64,000 nt of DNA from positions 321,901,906 through 321,965,905 of the forward strand of contig NC_073692.1 of NCBI RefSeq assembly GCF_029784155.1. Reading direction: 5' to 3'. Positions 46,696 through 58,379 of this stretch are shown piece by piece; the stretch's first letter is position 1, and each line of letters begins with the position of its first letter. The DNA comes from Uranotaenia lowii (Eukaryota > Arthropoda > Insecta > Diptera > Culicidae). The notes beneath the pieces were generated by a model. The model did no database searches, was not told the origin of the DNA, and saw only the letters and a list, made by a program, of their open reading frames with translations. Both the position numbers and the translations under genes were made by a program.

Positions 46696-47436
46696 CGATT
46701 TTGTATTAATATAAATAATCCTTAAAAAAAGGCTCAACAAATACGCGATAATTCTAGAAATTAAAAAAAATGTACTGTGTAATCGTGGTCAATTGCCTTG
46801 GGAGAGGAATTGGTAAAAGTTTCTGGCCCAGCCGGTTGCTTCCTACTTTGCTATGCTGTTGGTTCTTAGCAGATGAATGAAATTGCTTGGAACGAGCAGT
46901 AATTTTGGGATAGTAATTTTGGGTTTATTTTTATATTGAATCACAAGTTTTTAATTACCTTTATAGCGAAATCGAACAAGCATCAACAAATTTCAAACTA
47001 ACTCAAGATGAGGTTATTTAATATTTGGTGAAACACCTTCCATTTTGCCAGTTGCCGTTTAGAAAAACTTTGAAGGCTTCTGTTAGTTGACACGTCAATG
47101 ATTTTTTTTTTTTTGAAAAGTTCAAAATTATAAAGTTTTATCAAATTGGTTAAAAAACATATTTTCTACGATATTTTCAAATTTTGTTAAATGTTTTCAA
47201 AATATACTTCGCTTTTTGACATTTGCATCTTTAACATCACCATTTTGATCGCTCTAATGCTTACTTCTTCAATTTTCGCCAACTGACTCTATGAAAACTG
47301 AGCTCACGATTCTCAGAGTTTTAAGTTGAAATGTAAACAATAAAACACAGCGGAAATCAGCTGTTTCAACGTTATCCGGAATGAGCAGAGTTTTAAAAGT
47401 ATAGTGCTTAGGCATAATGGGATACCCTATATCTAA
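46696..47436. other. Spacer before the solo LTR
   Basis: Mostly AT-rich; 46.78-46.9 kb is slightly more complex. Nothing recognisable. Confidence 0.55.
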
Positions 47437-47896
47437 ACTCTGTAACAGCCGACTAGCTCAACCGGACTGTTCTTCTCAGGATCGGCCTGACACTATCCAA
47501 GAAGAACCTTAGGCACGAGTATAAAACAGCGGACTTGGGCAGAACAAACTTAAAAAGGGGGGGTTTCGGATGGCGTGCACAAAACAGGTTGGAATTACAT
47601 TTTACAATTTTATTAGGACATTTTGGAGAGGGAGTTTGTTTGAGGAGGTTATACTGACATAGGGTCGCTGAAGGCTAACACGGTAAAGCTCATACCTGAT
47701 GGTCCACGTGGTGCTCCGAGCGAGTGGTTGTGGCAAAGGATGCACGCTTTCGGAAGCGCCTGAGCCTAGCCTCACGGCGGCGAACAAAACCGGATGTGGG
47801 TCCCGGACAGCAAGCAGAGCCGGATGGTGTGGGACCAAGGCCGGGCGGATGGCGGCTACCTATGGCTTGGATGATGGGTGGACCTGGACGGCTTTA

Positions 47897-48509
47897 CAGG
47901 GTGACAAAAAAGTCCGGTCACACAGCAAAATCTCAATATTTCAAAGAAAAAGAAGAAAATCTGAATTTGGTTTTCATAGCTTCATTCAGTGACTCATAAA
48001 GATACTTCACAGACGATTTTTCGGAATTACACCACCTTTCTCTGATCGAACCAGCTTCAGACGTCTCGGAAAGTCGTCGCAAGCGGCGTGCAACTCCATC
48101 GGCATCTCGTCCCAGATTTTCGTGATAACTCGCTTGAATTGCTCCAAGTTTGTTATTTTATACTCGTTCAGCTTCGACATCATGTAGCCCCACACGAAAT
48201 AATCCAGAGGATTCAGATCCAGAGACGACGGAGGCCATTCATCCTTCGAAATGAAAACGAACAGCTTCTCGGCCGAAAAAATAATCTCGTCATCTGCGCG
48301 CCAAACCGAGCAGCGATAACAGCTGCCCTTAACTCTGCCATGGCTCACAACCACAACTCAATGTAAACAAACTGCACAGAAACGAAACTCTGCCACTTTG
48401 GGCAGCAGAGCTAGCCCTTTCATTTGACATATAGATGGCACCAGAGAGATGCAACGTGTAGGCTACAGGCGACCCCAAAAAAGTGTGACCGGACTTTTTT
48501 GTCACCCTG
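47897..48509 (-). mobile_element. Deleted ITmD39D-type transposon nested in the LTR
   Basis: The ends CAGGGTGACAAAAAAGTCCG and its inverse are identical over more than 25 bp and flanked by TA (47895-47896; 48510-48511). At 613 bp it is about half the normal length. The remaining interior encodes the C-terminal part of a transposase on the minus strand. It must be younger than the LTR it interrupts. Confidence 0.9.
48007..48354 (-). pseudogene. ITmD39D-type transposase, C-terminal fragment
   Basis: The 115-codon frame contains WPPSSLDLNPLDYFVWG, the block with the last catalytic Asp (NPLDY) of D39D-type Tc1/mariner transposases, then a helical tail ending KGGVIPKNRL. The first two catalytic Asp residues are absent because of an internal deletion upstream of the frame (near the ADDEIIFSAEKLF segment). 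It cannot make an active enzyme but may still be mobilised in trans because both ends are intact. Confidence 0.82.
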
Positions 48510-48954
48510 TAGAGGTGGTGAATACTAAAGCGGTCGGCTTCGTAGTCAGCAGCAGCGAACGGATGACTAAGCTCGGATGACCAGTAGCGACGGACGATTT
48601 CCTTTGGGGTCGTTTGGCTTGACCCTTAAACCGGAAGACGTCCCACGTGGCGAACGGGACTTCGTAGTATTCCGGTGACGTAGACGATGGTCTTACTTTG
48701 ATCGTGGTCGCAATCCAACTCCTCGAGCTGATCAAACTCCACCTCGAAGTTACCTCCCGATTGCTCTCCGTGTTTCTTTTTCCTCCCTCCGTTTTGCGCT
48801 GTCCTCCAGTGTTGCCAATCTTACTCCTGGCAACCTGTCATTCTCATGACTACCCATGCAGCATAACAAGGGATAGGAATGAGGAAGTAAACACGGAAAA
48901 AAAAACTACTAACACGCCTATCTTTGCCTTTGTTACACTGTTTGGTAACAACTC

Positions 48955-51641
48955 TAAAACAAAGAATTTGTATTTTTTAAATTTTTGAACTCATGACAAT
49001 TTCATTAATGAACTTTTTCTCTCTTTTCTTTTCAGGTACGTGTCATATTCTTTCATTCGGTCAATTCAATTTAAGTACCTACCTACAAATTGCATTCAGA
49101 AAATTTGCAATGGTCGATCATTTTTTTTGGTTTAGTACGTTGAAAGATTTTCCGCTTATGATACCATTCGAATATTGAGTTTGAACACTAGAGTAGGTGG
49201 AAACAGTATCTGAGAACCATCAACAAACCCATTTTTTTCGAAGGTTTGTTTTTTTTTAACATTTCAAAAGAAGATAGGAATCGACAGAATACTCGATTGG
49301 TTAAAAATTTTCTTGGAAAACTCGTTTGCTGGAATTGATCTAAAGTTGTGCAAGTAACAACAAGCTGAAAACCTAGGAAGGAAGATACCTATATTTAATT
49401 TTGGTACTGTAATTCATTATCACGACCTGTTTTTTGTCTGCTTCTCATTTTTTGGACGAATTTCAGATTTTTCACGATTAAAAAGGCGAAAAAGGAAACC
49501 AAAAATGGATAAAAAGTAATCACCGAACAATTTAAACAGTCGACCGAACTTCGAGGAACCTTGAGCCTACTTCTTCACATGGTTTAGCTTCAGTTTCTGA
49601 TGCAGTAGATGGCTCCATGCCAGTTCAAGGCGGCACAAAGTCTATCCTATCCGGGGCAACATTGTTCGGAACCCGTGAAGGCAAAGGTGCAGCTTTCGTT
49701 TTGCTCCAAAAAAGCAGCAGCTGCCAATGTTTTGTTTGTTTTAATCTTGGCTAATGGGGAACCCCATAAAAGTTGCATCTTATCGGTTTTATCCGCTTTA
49801 TGGGTTCGTACTTGTGGTAGATTATGATTTCATAGTTGACTGAACGATCTGAAAAAAAAGTCGATGTTTTTCTCTAGAGTCAGGATGTAGGCTAATGGCT
49901 TTGAAACATCGGAATAAACCTTAACCCGGTTTCGGTATGTTGTTTTCTTTTTCCCGGTTTCGGTAGAAATTATATGATAGTGAATAATTGATTTCATATT
50001 ATTTTATTGCCAATTATTTAACACTTAAACATTTAGTTAATCATACACGCGTTGTAAAGTTGTCTCTCAGTGTATAGTGTATGCCGTTCTCAAACATCTT
50101 TTAAAACCAAATCCTCCTTATGCTTGGGATTAGTTCTATCAGAGTTAGCAAACTTATTTTTCATAATCATAATTCTTCATAACAATAGTCAAGGAACTTG
50201 CCCACCCTTCTGTGCATTCGACTATTTCAACCCACTTTGGGAAACGACAAACCCATTTGCACACATTTTCTGATAAAATCGCATCCAGTGATGATAATCG
50301 CTGTCGAATCGGCCGAGCAAAACACATTGAGCAGCAAAACACACTCGAGAGTCAACACCCCCTCTGTTTTTCTCTCTTCAAATTTTTTTCCTTTTCAATT
50401 TGTAATATGCAAGCATGACCACATTTCCGTCCCAAATGACAGACGTACACGCGCGTTTATCGTTAGAATAATGTGAATACACAACATAGCTGTGGCTAGA
50501 ATTGGTTCTTGTTTTTTTTTGCCTGCTTTCTCTTATCTCGATTTGTGCCAAGAACGATCAACACCGCATTATGCTCTATGAGAAGAAGAATTTTTTTTCT
50601 TCTGTTGCCTTGAAGCTCGACCACTGCCGTCGAGTCCTTTAGGGTGGTTTGCCACGAATATGCTAATATTGATAATAAATGCATATTTTTACGACACTCT
50701 ACTGGAAACTTTTACGACTGTTTGTTTACAAATATTGACGATATTCTTGTTGATTCGGTAGGTTTCTACTAGAAAATTTTATAGCCAGTTTCATATTTTG
50801 GCAACTTCTGCTAATTAATTTTAATATAAATTTTGTTAGTAAAGAAACTGCTGTAACTAATTCGATAGTGATGATTCACAAAAAAAACTAATCGAATGAG
50901 TTGTAACAGCAAAACCATTTAATGGCCACACGATCGGTTTGCGTTTCCTCCATTTGATGATGCTCCAAAAAAGATACCGATTTAAAGCCATTTCTTCCCC
51001 TAATGGCTACCCTTAGGGTGCTCACTAGACGAAGGCAGTTGAGTTAAAGGCACCCCTTTTCTAATGACCGCTTGAAAGACGTTTGTTTTTCTGCTTCGTT
51101 TAAATAACATTTCAGAAACGGGTGCTGCTGATTGTTACGAAACTTTATCGTATCTTAAAAGATGCTTCACTCATTACCTGCAGCTGCTTTTTCATTTGAA
51201 AGTTTTAAGAGTTCCTACATTTAATGGGTTTCTTCAGTGTGGTCGATCAAAAGTTGTAACGTCCTAAATTATCATAATTGTGACATTTTCAGAAAAATTG
51301 TTTTTCTTTTGCAAAACTTTGAAATTGAAAATTTTGTTTAACATTATTTTTATGTATGTTTATAATTCTATTTATGAATTTGCATATTTCGAGCCTAAAT
51401 TTATCAAACATTAAAAATTTAAGCTCGCAGCTATCTAATAAGCAAAAAACTTGGAATTTCTGTATGTCTGCTCATGGTTGGTCGGCTCCTCCCAAACAAC
51501 AAAGAGTCGGGAGTAAATAACACTGTTTTCAGTTCGGCTTCTGAGTGTAATCCTCTTTCGCTGATCTTGCTCAACTCGAGACAGCAAGTGTGAGAGCGCT
51601 CGCTTCTGAGTTGGAGAAAGAGAATTCTATCCAAGAGCGGC
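48955..51641. other. AT-rich to mixed spacer
   Basis: No transposon end or gene recognised. 49.55-49.83 kb and 50.9-51.1 kb are a little richer in GC; their open frames (72 codons at most) have no recognisable content. Host non-coding DNA is the simplest reading. Confidence 0.55.
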
Positions 51642-51644
51642 TTA

Positions 51645-51952
51645 GAGCAAGTTCACTCGTGTTGGGGAAAAGTCATAGAAATTTTGACACTTGTAGCACA
51701 TTTTGAAAATTTTACCATGCAAAAATGTTTTCAAGATCTTTGGGCGTTGTATTTTTTACAGCACTGTTTCTATTCCAGCTGTATGTAATAGAAATATTGC
51801 TATTTTTGCATCACAGCATGCGAGAATAAAACACGTTTTGTTAAAACTCTTGAAGGCCACAGAACTTGAAATGTTTTCGCATGGTAAAGTTTTCAAAATG
51901 TGCTAAAAGTGTCAATTTCTACCACTTTCTCCCAACACCAGTGAGCTTGCTC
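51645..51952. mobile_element. 308-bp MITE flanked by TTA
   Basis: The ends GAGCAAGTTCACTCGTGTTG and (inverse) GAGCAAGCTCACTGGTGTTG are followed by matching arms of about 75 bp (through TTTGAAAATTTTACCATGC and its inverse). TTA flanks both sides (51642-51644; 51953-51955), the target preferred by PIF/Harbinger elements. A lone right end of the same family lies at 16983-17036. The 67-codon frame inside is a by-product. Confidence 0.88.
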
Positions 51953-51955
51953 TTA

Positions 51956-52571
51956 GTGTTTCAGCCATACACCTCAGTGTGAATGAAGAAAACATTTATT
52001 TCGTCTCCCACCACACAACGTACAAAAATATCAACAATTTCTTCTCCGCTGTCAGGGTTGGCACATTCACATCATTACTCTCATAGAAAAAAAATGTTTT
52101 TCCCCGAAATAAAATCTGCACCGAAATGTGAACCAACAACAAAAAAGTTAACCAGTGAAAAATATTTGAAAAATCTGTGATTTTATTTTATATTTTGTTT
52201 GACTGATGATACCATTACCATTCTCTAAATTTTTAAATAATCAAAATTAAATAATTACTTAAAAGGTTTTTTTTTTAAATCCGGAAACTTCTTTCAAGTG
52301 TGCTATTTTTTTCAAACCAAACGTTTTCCTATTTCAAAACGCTCTTTGTGGTCTATTATTTCAAATGGTAAACTGGTATTAACCTTCTTACGTCTTCTAT
52401 GCGGACAGAATCTGTACAAAATAAAATCTGTACTTTTTAAGATAAATCTGCAATTGTGGCAACAATGCCCACTGCTGTTTTGGATTTTTTTGTCTTACAA
52501 AAATAACTGTAAAGGTGGCCTTCAGGGGAGAGATGCCAGGTGGGTTCGTAAATACGGTAGCTGCAATCGTT
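51956..52571. other. AT-rich spacer
   Basis: No feature recognised besides short open frames. Confidence 0.55.
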
Positions 52572-53578
52572 AACAACGTTAATGCGAATCACAATTCCTA
52601 TCAAATAAGTAAACGATCGTTAAAAAAGTTACTTAAAGTCGGTATAAATCGGATGTGATAAAAAGTTCTCCATGTTTGCAAATTTGTTCACCCGCGCGGA
52701 ATTTAGATGAGAAAACAAACTCGTTTTTCTCTCTGCGATAAACAGTGCAACCAGATTACTTAAAATCAAATGGTTCATTTTTAAATATTGTCCAATGAGA
52801 GAAGCAGCAAATATTGTCGCTGGCAACGGTATGCATGTATTGAGAACAAAACTTGGTCTCTCTCGCATTCTTTCAGTATGTACGTAAGATGTTGAATATC
52901 GTCCAATTTGTATAATTCATATCACTCAAGACAAAAGTTAAAAATATGTATGTATATTGCCACCACTTTGGTAGGTAAGTTCTGTTTCTTCGAATTTTAT
53001 GCGATGATTCTATAATGTATATGAAAAGTATAAAAAAGTTTGTTGAGAAATATATCTACAAAAATGTTTTCTGGGAATCAGCTAGCTAGTGGCATGTAGT
53101 TTGTATAGAAAAACACCGATCAAATATCATCTGAACCGAAGATTACCAGCATTGGCTTAAGAGACCAATTTTCACGGTATCAATGGTATCCCGAAAATCA
53201 GGACACCTCTGGCACCTTCGTTTTGGAGAGCAGCGCCTTTTCTCGTGAACGTACCAAGAAAAAAAATTTTTAGGTCTCAGATTCCTCCACAACCCAATAC
53301 GCAATAGATTTTTCGGGAGAAGTGAATTCTCTTCATCAGTGGATGTGGATGCTCTCGCTCACTGTTATATGTTGACAATTTCACTCTTGATTGCAGTGCG
53401 ATTTATCATTCCCCGCACAACATAGGGGGAGCAAACGAAAAAAAAATAGCACTCTCTTTCACTGGACAAGCCGATCTGAGGATGTGTCTGTTATCTTATA
53501 AACAGGTCTGACTTCAATTCTACAAGGTAGGATTGCTGCCCACCGGTAAAATAAACAAATATTCGCATTAACGTTGTT
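52572..53578. mobile_element. Possible 1-kb element with 18-bp perfect inverted ends
   Basis: The 18-mer AACAACGTTAATGCGAAT (52572-52589) recurs as its exact inverse at 53561-53578. Each end contains TTAA. The match stops abruptly inward, so this could be a short-TIR DNA transposon or a chance-preserved pair. No transposase is seen in the interior and no target duplication is certain. Confidence 0.45.
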
Positions 53579-53582
53579 GCCA

Positions 53583-53800
53583 CTGACCGTGGCCTAGAGG
53601 ACAGCGTTCAAGTCTTCTAAGCCAGAGGTCGAGTCTCGGTCACGGCATACATAGTACTCTTTCTGTGGGTTGATGGTGTTAGCATTAGTAAAATGCTAGC
53701 CATTATATCCTTCAAAGATGTGCGCTTTAGGCTTAAGTATAATTTAGATCTCTTCAAAGAAACATGAAGTTTCACTGAGATCCTATATGTGTGTGTGTTC
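53583..53800 (+). mobile_element. tRNA-derived SINE, family A, plus copy
   Basis: The head GACCGTGGCCTAGAGGACAG (A-box region) and GTCGAGTCTCGGTCACGGC (decayed B box) are followed by the family body with TTAGCATTAGTAAAATGC and GATCCTATATG. The 3' end has a short (TG)n tail. Copies at 22815 and 57645 are in the opposite orientation. Confidence 0.85.
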
Positions 53801-54317
53801 GTTAAAAAAAAAATACGGTGGTCAAACCGTGCGCAAAATGTTTAAATGGCTATTGGGGAGATATTTTGAAAAAAATCGTAATGGACAGCAAAACGAAATC
53901 CTACACCGGACACCTGGAAATCAGTCAGTGTTTCATAAAGATTGACACGATGGATGGCTAAATATACAAAGAATTGCCAGAGGGACGCAACATTATACGA
54001 TTATTCTAAAAAACGTGTGACCAACATCTTATTGCTAGGTGCTAGTGAATCTGAGAGATGTTCTTCACACGGCTTGTATAAGGTTGCATCCCTCTGATTG
54101 CACATAAGATTATTTGATGTGTGTTGATTTCAGTGTTACACTTGGAATTAAGAATTGTTTTGCCACACAAGGTGTATCTTGGCAAATCTAGCATTATTTC
54201 AGAAAAATTCGATGATAAAAAACATTTACAACTTTTTTGTTAACATTAATTAAAATGTTATGAATTAGACTATCGAGACCGCTTTTATTGCCAAGGAAAT
54301 TAAAATTTCAACATGCG

Positions 54318-55205
54318 ACATTGGTGTCGCAAGTTCGCTAGTACAAGCTACTAGTGTTAGTACCTGTAGAAATTTATTAAGCTCCGATTTCAACTTGCGA
54401 ACCCTCTAGTGAGAGGGTTTGCTATGTAGCTGACGAAAATAAGTGTCGCGAGTTCGCTAGTACAAGCTACTAGTGTAAGTACCGCTCGAAATCAGTTAAG
54501 CTTCGATTTCAACTTGAGACCAGTCAAGTTTAAGGGTTTGACTTTTAGATGACTAAAACTAGTGTCGCAAGTTCGCTAGTACAAGCTACTAGTGTTAGTA
54601 CCGCTCAAAATGTGTTTCCCTGCACAGATTTCAACTTGCGATCGATCAAGTAAAAGATTTGGCTTGTAGGTGACGAAAACTAGTGTCGCGAATTTGCTAG
54701 TACAAGCTACTAGTGTTAGTAACGCTAGAAATTAGTTTTGCTCAGATTCCAACTAAAAAAAAGGGTTTGCTTTATTGGTGACGAAAAGTGACGAAAATTA
54801 GTGTCGCAAGTTCGCTAGTACAAGCTACTAGCGTTAGTACTGTGTCAAATCAGTTTAGCTCCGATTTCAACTTGCGACCCCTCTAATGAAAGGGTTTGCT
54901 TTATTGGCGACGAAAATTAGTGTTGCAAGTTCGCTAGTACACGCTACTAGTGTTAGTACCGCTAGAAATTAGTTCAGTTCCGATTTCAACTTGCGACCAG
55001 TCAAGTGGAAGGGTTTGACTTGTAGGTGACTTTAACTAGTGTCACTAGTTCGCTAGTACAAGCTACTAGTGTTAGTACCGCTAGAAATTAGTTAAGCTCC
55101 GATTTCAACTTGCGATCCCTCCAGTGAAAGGGTTTGCTTTGTAGGTGACGAAAATTAGTGTCAGGAGTTCGCTAGTACAAGCTACTAGTGTTAATACTGC
55201 TTTTT
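54318..55205. repeat. 119-bp satellite with a conserved palindromic core
   Basis: The landmark AGTTCGCTAGTACAAGC recurs near 54331, 54450, 54569, 54690, 54808, 54927, 55046 and 55165, spacing 118-121 bp, so eight core copies. The core CTAGTACAAGCTACTAG is nearly invariant and forms a 6-bp stem (CTAGTA/TACTAG) with a 5-base loop. The other two thirds of each unit vary far more in sequence and length. Another common segment is GATTTCAACTTGCGAC. No coding potential is conserved. Confidence 0.95.
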
Positions 55206-56400
55206 CACTTTCTGCAAGCAGAAGTTTCGATCCAATTTTATTTTTGCAACTAAGTTGAACCTGTGGTTGAACTCTTATTAGAAAATTTCAACTAGGAGAA
55301 GTTTGAATGTGCTTTCACTTTTTATTTTATAAGAAAAATCTCAACCCACATTTTGATTTGTTTAAAACAATACTTTCAATCTGCTTCCAAATTTCAACTA
55401 GTAGCCGTTTTGGTCAGTTTTCATGTTCAGCAGCTGTTTCAAGAAGCTCTCACATTTCCAAAGAGCAAAAGTTTAAATACGCCATAATTTTACTCTATTT
55501 TTTTATCGACTTAAACTTAAATTCTACAACAGAAATCAACATTTCACAATCCCATTTTCGTTTTTATACTTTCAAAATGTGAATGTTCCAATAAGCTCGA
55601 CAGAAGTCTCAATCGGTCTTCACATTTTGAACAAGCTGACAGAAGTCACAATTCGCGGCAACATACTTAGCAAGCAGAAATATTAATGTGTTTTAGCATT
55701 TTTAACAAACGGACGTCTTAATTCGTTTTTAAGTTTTCAAAAAGGTGAAGTTTCTATTTCACCTTTAAAAGTGAACTGAAGTCTCAATCAACTTTCAGAT
55801 TTTAAACTAGACAAATCAATTTTTTCTTGTTTTCAACCAACATAAATATTAATCTTGTTTAATTTTGTCAAAGGCTGAAAGTATAGCATGAAAAATATGC
55901 AATGCAATTTTTTAAAAGGCACAAGTAATGATTTCAATTGAATTTATTATTTTGCAATGCCAAAAGACATACCCCTGTTAAACAGCTAATAACTTTTTTT
56001 TCTTATAAGATATTAAGTTACGGACTTAGACAAAGTTAATCAGCGGTAAATTTCCTCTGGAGGATTTATAAATTGGCACATAAAACCATTAGCAGGCACA
56101 AAAATTAGGTTGGTTTATTCAATTTTCCCATACTGACCAAAAAGTTGAAATTTACTCATTTAAACGTTTCTTAAATTTTTTTACGAGTCAGTAAAACGAC
56201 AGTTATTCTTTACTGAAGAAGGCTACAATAAAATAGCCGAATCGTGTGAAAATTATTTAGTAAAATTATTTGTCTTGATAAAAAAAAATTAATAAGCTAT
56301 AAATTATGAAAATTCATAATTCAAATTAACTAGTTGCTAAACATAATGTTATGAGCAAAGTTTGGTGAAGCATCATATTCGATTCTAGTTGGTTTCAAAA
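55206..56400. other. AT-rich DNA with vague repetition
   Basis: From 55.2 to 55.9 kb phrases such as CAGAAGTCTCAAT, AACAAGC and CATTTTGAAC recur irregularly and may be a worn-out tandem repeat following the 119-bp satellite. The rest is AT-rich without features. Confidence 0.45.
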
Positions 56401-58378
56401 TCTAATATATAAAGATGAGTTGGACTATATATGTTTGTATGCACCTTATACAAATCGACACCGCTTAACCGATAAGCCTGAAATTTGGTACAGAGATGTA
56501 TTTGGACCAGGGTAAGGTTTTAGTGAAAGTTCTGAGCCCCTCCCGCCTAAGAAAAGGGACCCTCCCATACTTTCGTTTTTATTTTCACAAATCAAAAGTC
56601 ATGGCACCCATTTGGCAGCCGATTTTCGTTTCCTTTGGCGGGTTGTTTTCACCATCACCATTGGCCGGGCGTAAGAAACGGCCATCCAGAGTTCACATGT
56701 ACTGGAAAGCAAATCAAAGCTTGCTGAGCGTTAAAGATTTGAAAGGGGAAATTTTGGCGGGTGTTTTTTGAACCTTCTACTGCTGAAAGCACGTGGTACC
56801 GGTAGATACGAGAATTTTGGATGCAATAATGAGCTAATATTTCGGATTGAAAAATACAACTAACCTGTAAATTATGTATTGACTTGAATTATAGTGGTTT
56901 TCAAAGTACTCTCTACCACTGCTTCTGGGCTTTGGAGTCTATAAGAATATACAGTGTGTGAAGTATGGATGCAGTGATTTATCTTCATTATGAATTTGGA
57001 TTGAGTACTGAAAACATATTAAGTAATTTTCTTAAAATCAATCTTTTTAGAACCAACCATTTTCGTATTTTTAGAATTCCTCATAGAGAAAGATAAAATA
57101 ATAAAATTCAGAGTTATAAGTTGAGAGCTGTGATGTCAACGCTTTGAAAGCCGTCTCAAAAATTTAACTTGCATTATCTGGAAAAACCAAATCCAACGCA
57201 AGAAACTTTATTTGAAATTAAGTATGAGGTTTTAAGTTTTATACAATTCAATTTTATCGGTCAATCTATGACTTTTATAAAAATGTTGATCATAAATGTG
57301 TTCAATTTTACCATCCAATTATGCGAAAACTTAAACCGTTAAGTACTGCGAATTCAATCAAATTATTTCCAAGAATTTTTACTTTATCACTCTTCACAAT
57401 AATTAATGAGATTTTTTTTTCCAAGAATGTAAAAATTTAAAAAAAATCTTTTGTAATAACATCATAAAATGGGCGGTTTGGGTTCCGTGATAATTTTTTT
57501 TGGATCACTTCAAAAAACTATTAGTGGAACTTGGAACATTTAAGAAAGACTAATGAAACAACAGTGTGGAAAAAACAACGAAAAGTACACATCCATTTGA
57601 AAACATGCAAAATGAGTCTTCAACAAGTTTAAAAAACCAAATACAAACACATACAGGATCTCAATGAAACTTAATGTGTCCTCGAAGAGATTCCTTTTAC
57701 TTAATTCTAAGCGTACATCTTTCGAGTATATGATGGCTAGCATCTCACAAATGCTTAAACCACTAAACCACAAAAGTTTACTGTGTATGCCGTGACTGGG
57801 ATTCGAACTCATGGCCGTTGGCTTGGAAGACTTGAAGGCCACGAGCTGCGGCAAGTTTCGGAAGCCTTCTTAGAATTTTTTGGACAAATTAAACTTGAAT
57901 ATAGCATACGGGGGAGCATTTGGCATATAGCGTCCGAAGAGATCATCTCCAAAAGAGATTTTATTTGTTGGGTGGTGGGAAACATAAAAATATAGTTTAA
58001 TCATTTGAAGAAGAAAAATAAGAAGGCCAAAGCTATTCAAGCTTCCTTCAAGAAAGGGTGGGTATAAAATGTTTTTCGGTATGAAATGAAAAAGCATTCA
58101 TGGTAAATTATTTTTAATTTCTATGAATACAAACCTCATAACTATAAGTATTTCAAAAATATGAAAAAGGGAAACACAGTAAATATTCTCATTTAAAACT
58201 TGAAAAACACTAACAAAACTTTCAAAGCTTACATACATGGCACAACATGGGTAAAATTTTCTCATAATAAATATATAAAACATATTGAATACAAAGCTAC
58301 CAAAATTTTGTAAAGTTAAACGATTCATTTTGATTTATATTTTATGCAAACCCGAGCAAGGCCGGGTAAATCAGCTAG
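56401..58378 (+). mobile_element. Non-autonomous Helitron
   Basis: It starts TCTAATATATAAAGATGAG after an A (56400) and ends CTAG before a T (58379), the A|TC...CTAG|T rule of Helitrons. Eight bases before the terminal CTAG (58375-58378) is a short GC-rich hairpin (CCCG at 58351-58354, CGGG at 58363-58366), as expected. There are no terminal inverted repeats, no target duplication and no Rep/helicase gene in the 1.98 kb. It would depend on an autonomous partner. A SINE lies inside it. Confidence 0.8.
57645..57855 (-). mobile_element. tRNA-derived SINE, family A, copy inside the Helitron
   Basis: On the minus strand the head contains GAGTTCGAATCCCAGTCACGG, the best B box of the three copies, preceded by a decayed A box. 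The body runs through TTTGTGAGATGCTAGCCAT to GATCCTGTATGTG at the 3' end. Being inside the Helitron, it is either younger than it or was captured by it. Confidence 0.85.
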
Positions 58379-58379
58379 T

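Larger units (their letters stand above)
47441..48950 (-). mobile_element. Solo LTR (Ty3/gypsy-like), split by a nested MITE
   Basis: The segment begins TGTAACAGCC and ends TTTGGTAACA, i.e. TG...CA termini with TGT/ACA ends, and is flanked by the direct repeat ACTC (47437-47440; 48951-48954). Without the nested 613-bp element and its extra TA the LTR is about 895 bp. It is much richer in GC than its surroundings. On the minus strand there is an AATAAA at about 47613 followed by AT-rich DNA, so the minus strand is the likely transcribed one. A 4-bp duplication fits Ty3/gypsy elements but does not exclude others. No internal retroelement genes remain. Confidence 0.8.

Noticed and set aside
47602..47999. 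Overlapping frames of 78-97 codons in the GC-rich LTR
   Set aside because: They lie in an LTR, run in both strands, and one continues into the nested element, so they are composition effects.
53820..54010. Possible transposase remnant near 53.9 kb (words resembling FIKIDTMDG)
   Set aside because: I could not extend the similarity to a second motif; isolated words of this size are not enough.
54318..55205. CRISPR-like array (regular repeats with variable spacers)
   Set aside because: Unit size of 119 bp, eukaryotic context, no cas genes, and the variable part is a diverged copy of the same sequence rather than unrelated spacers.
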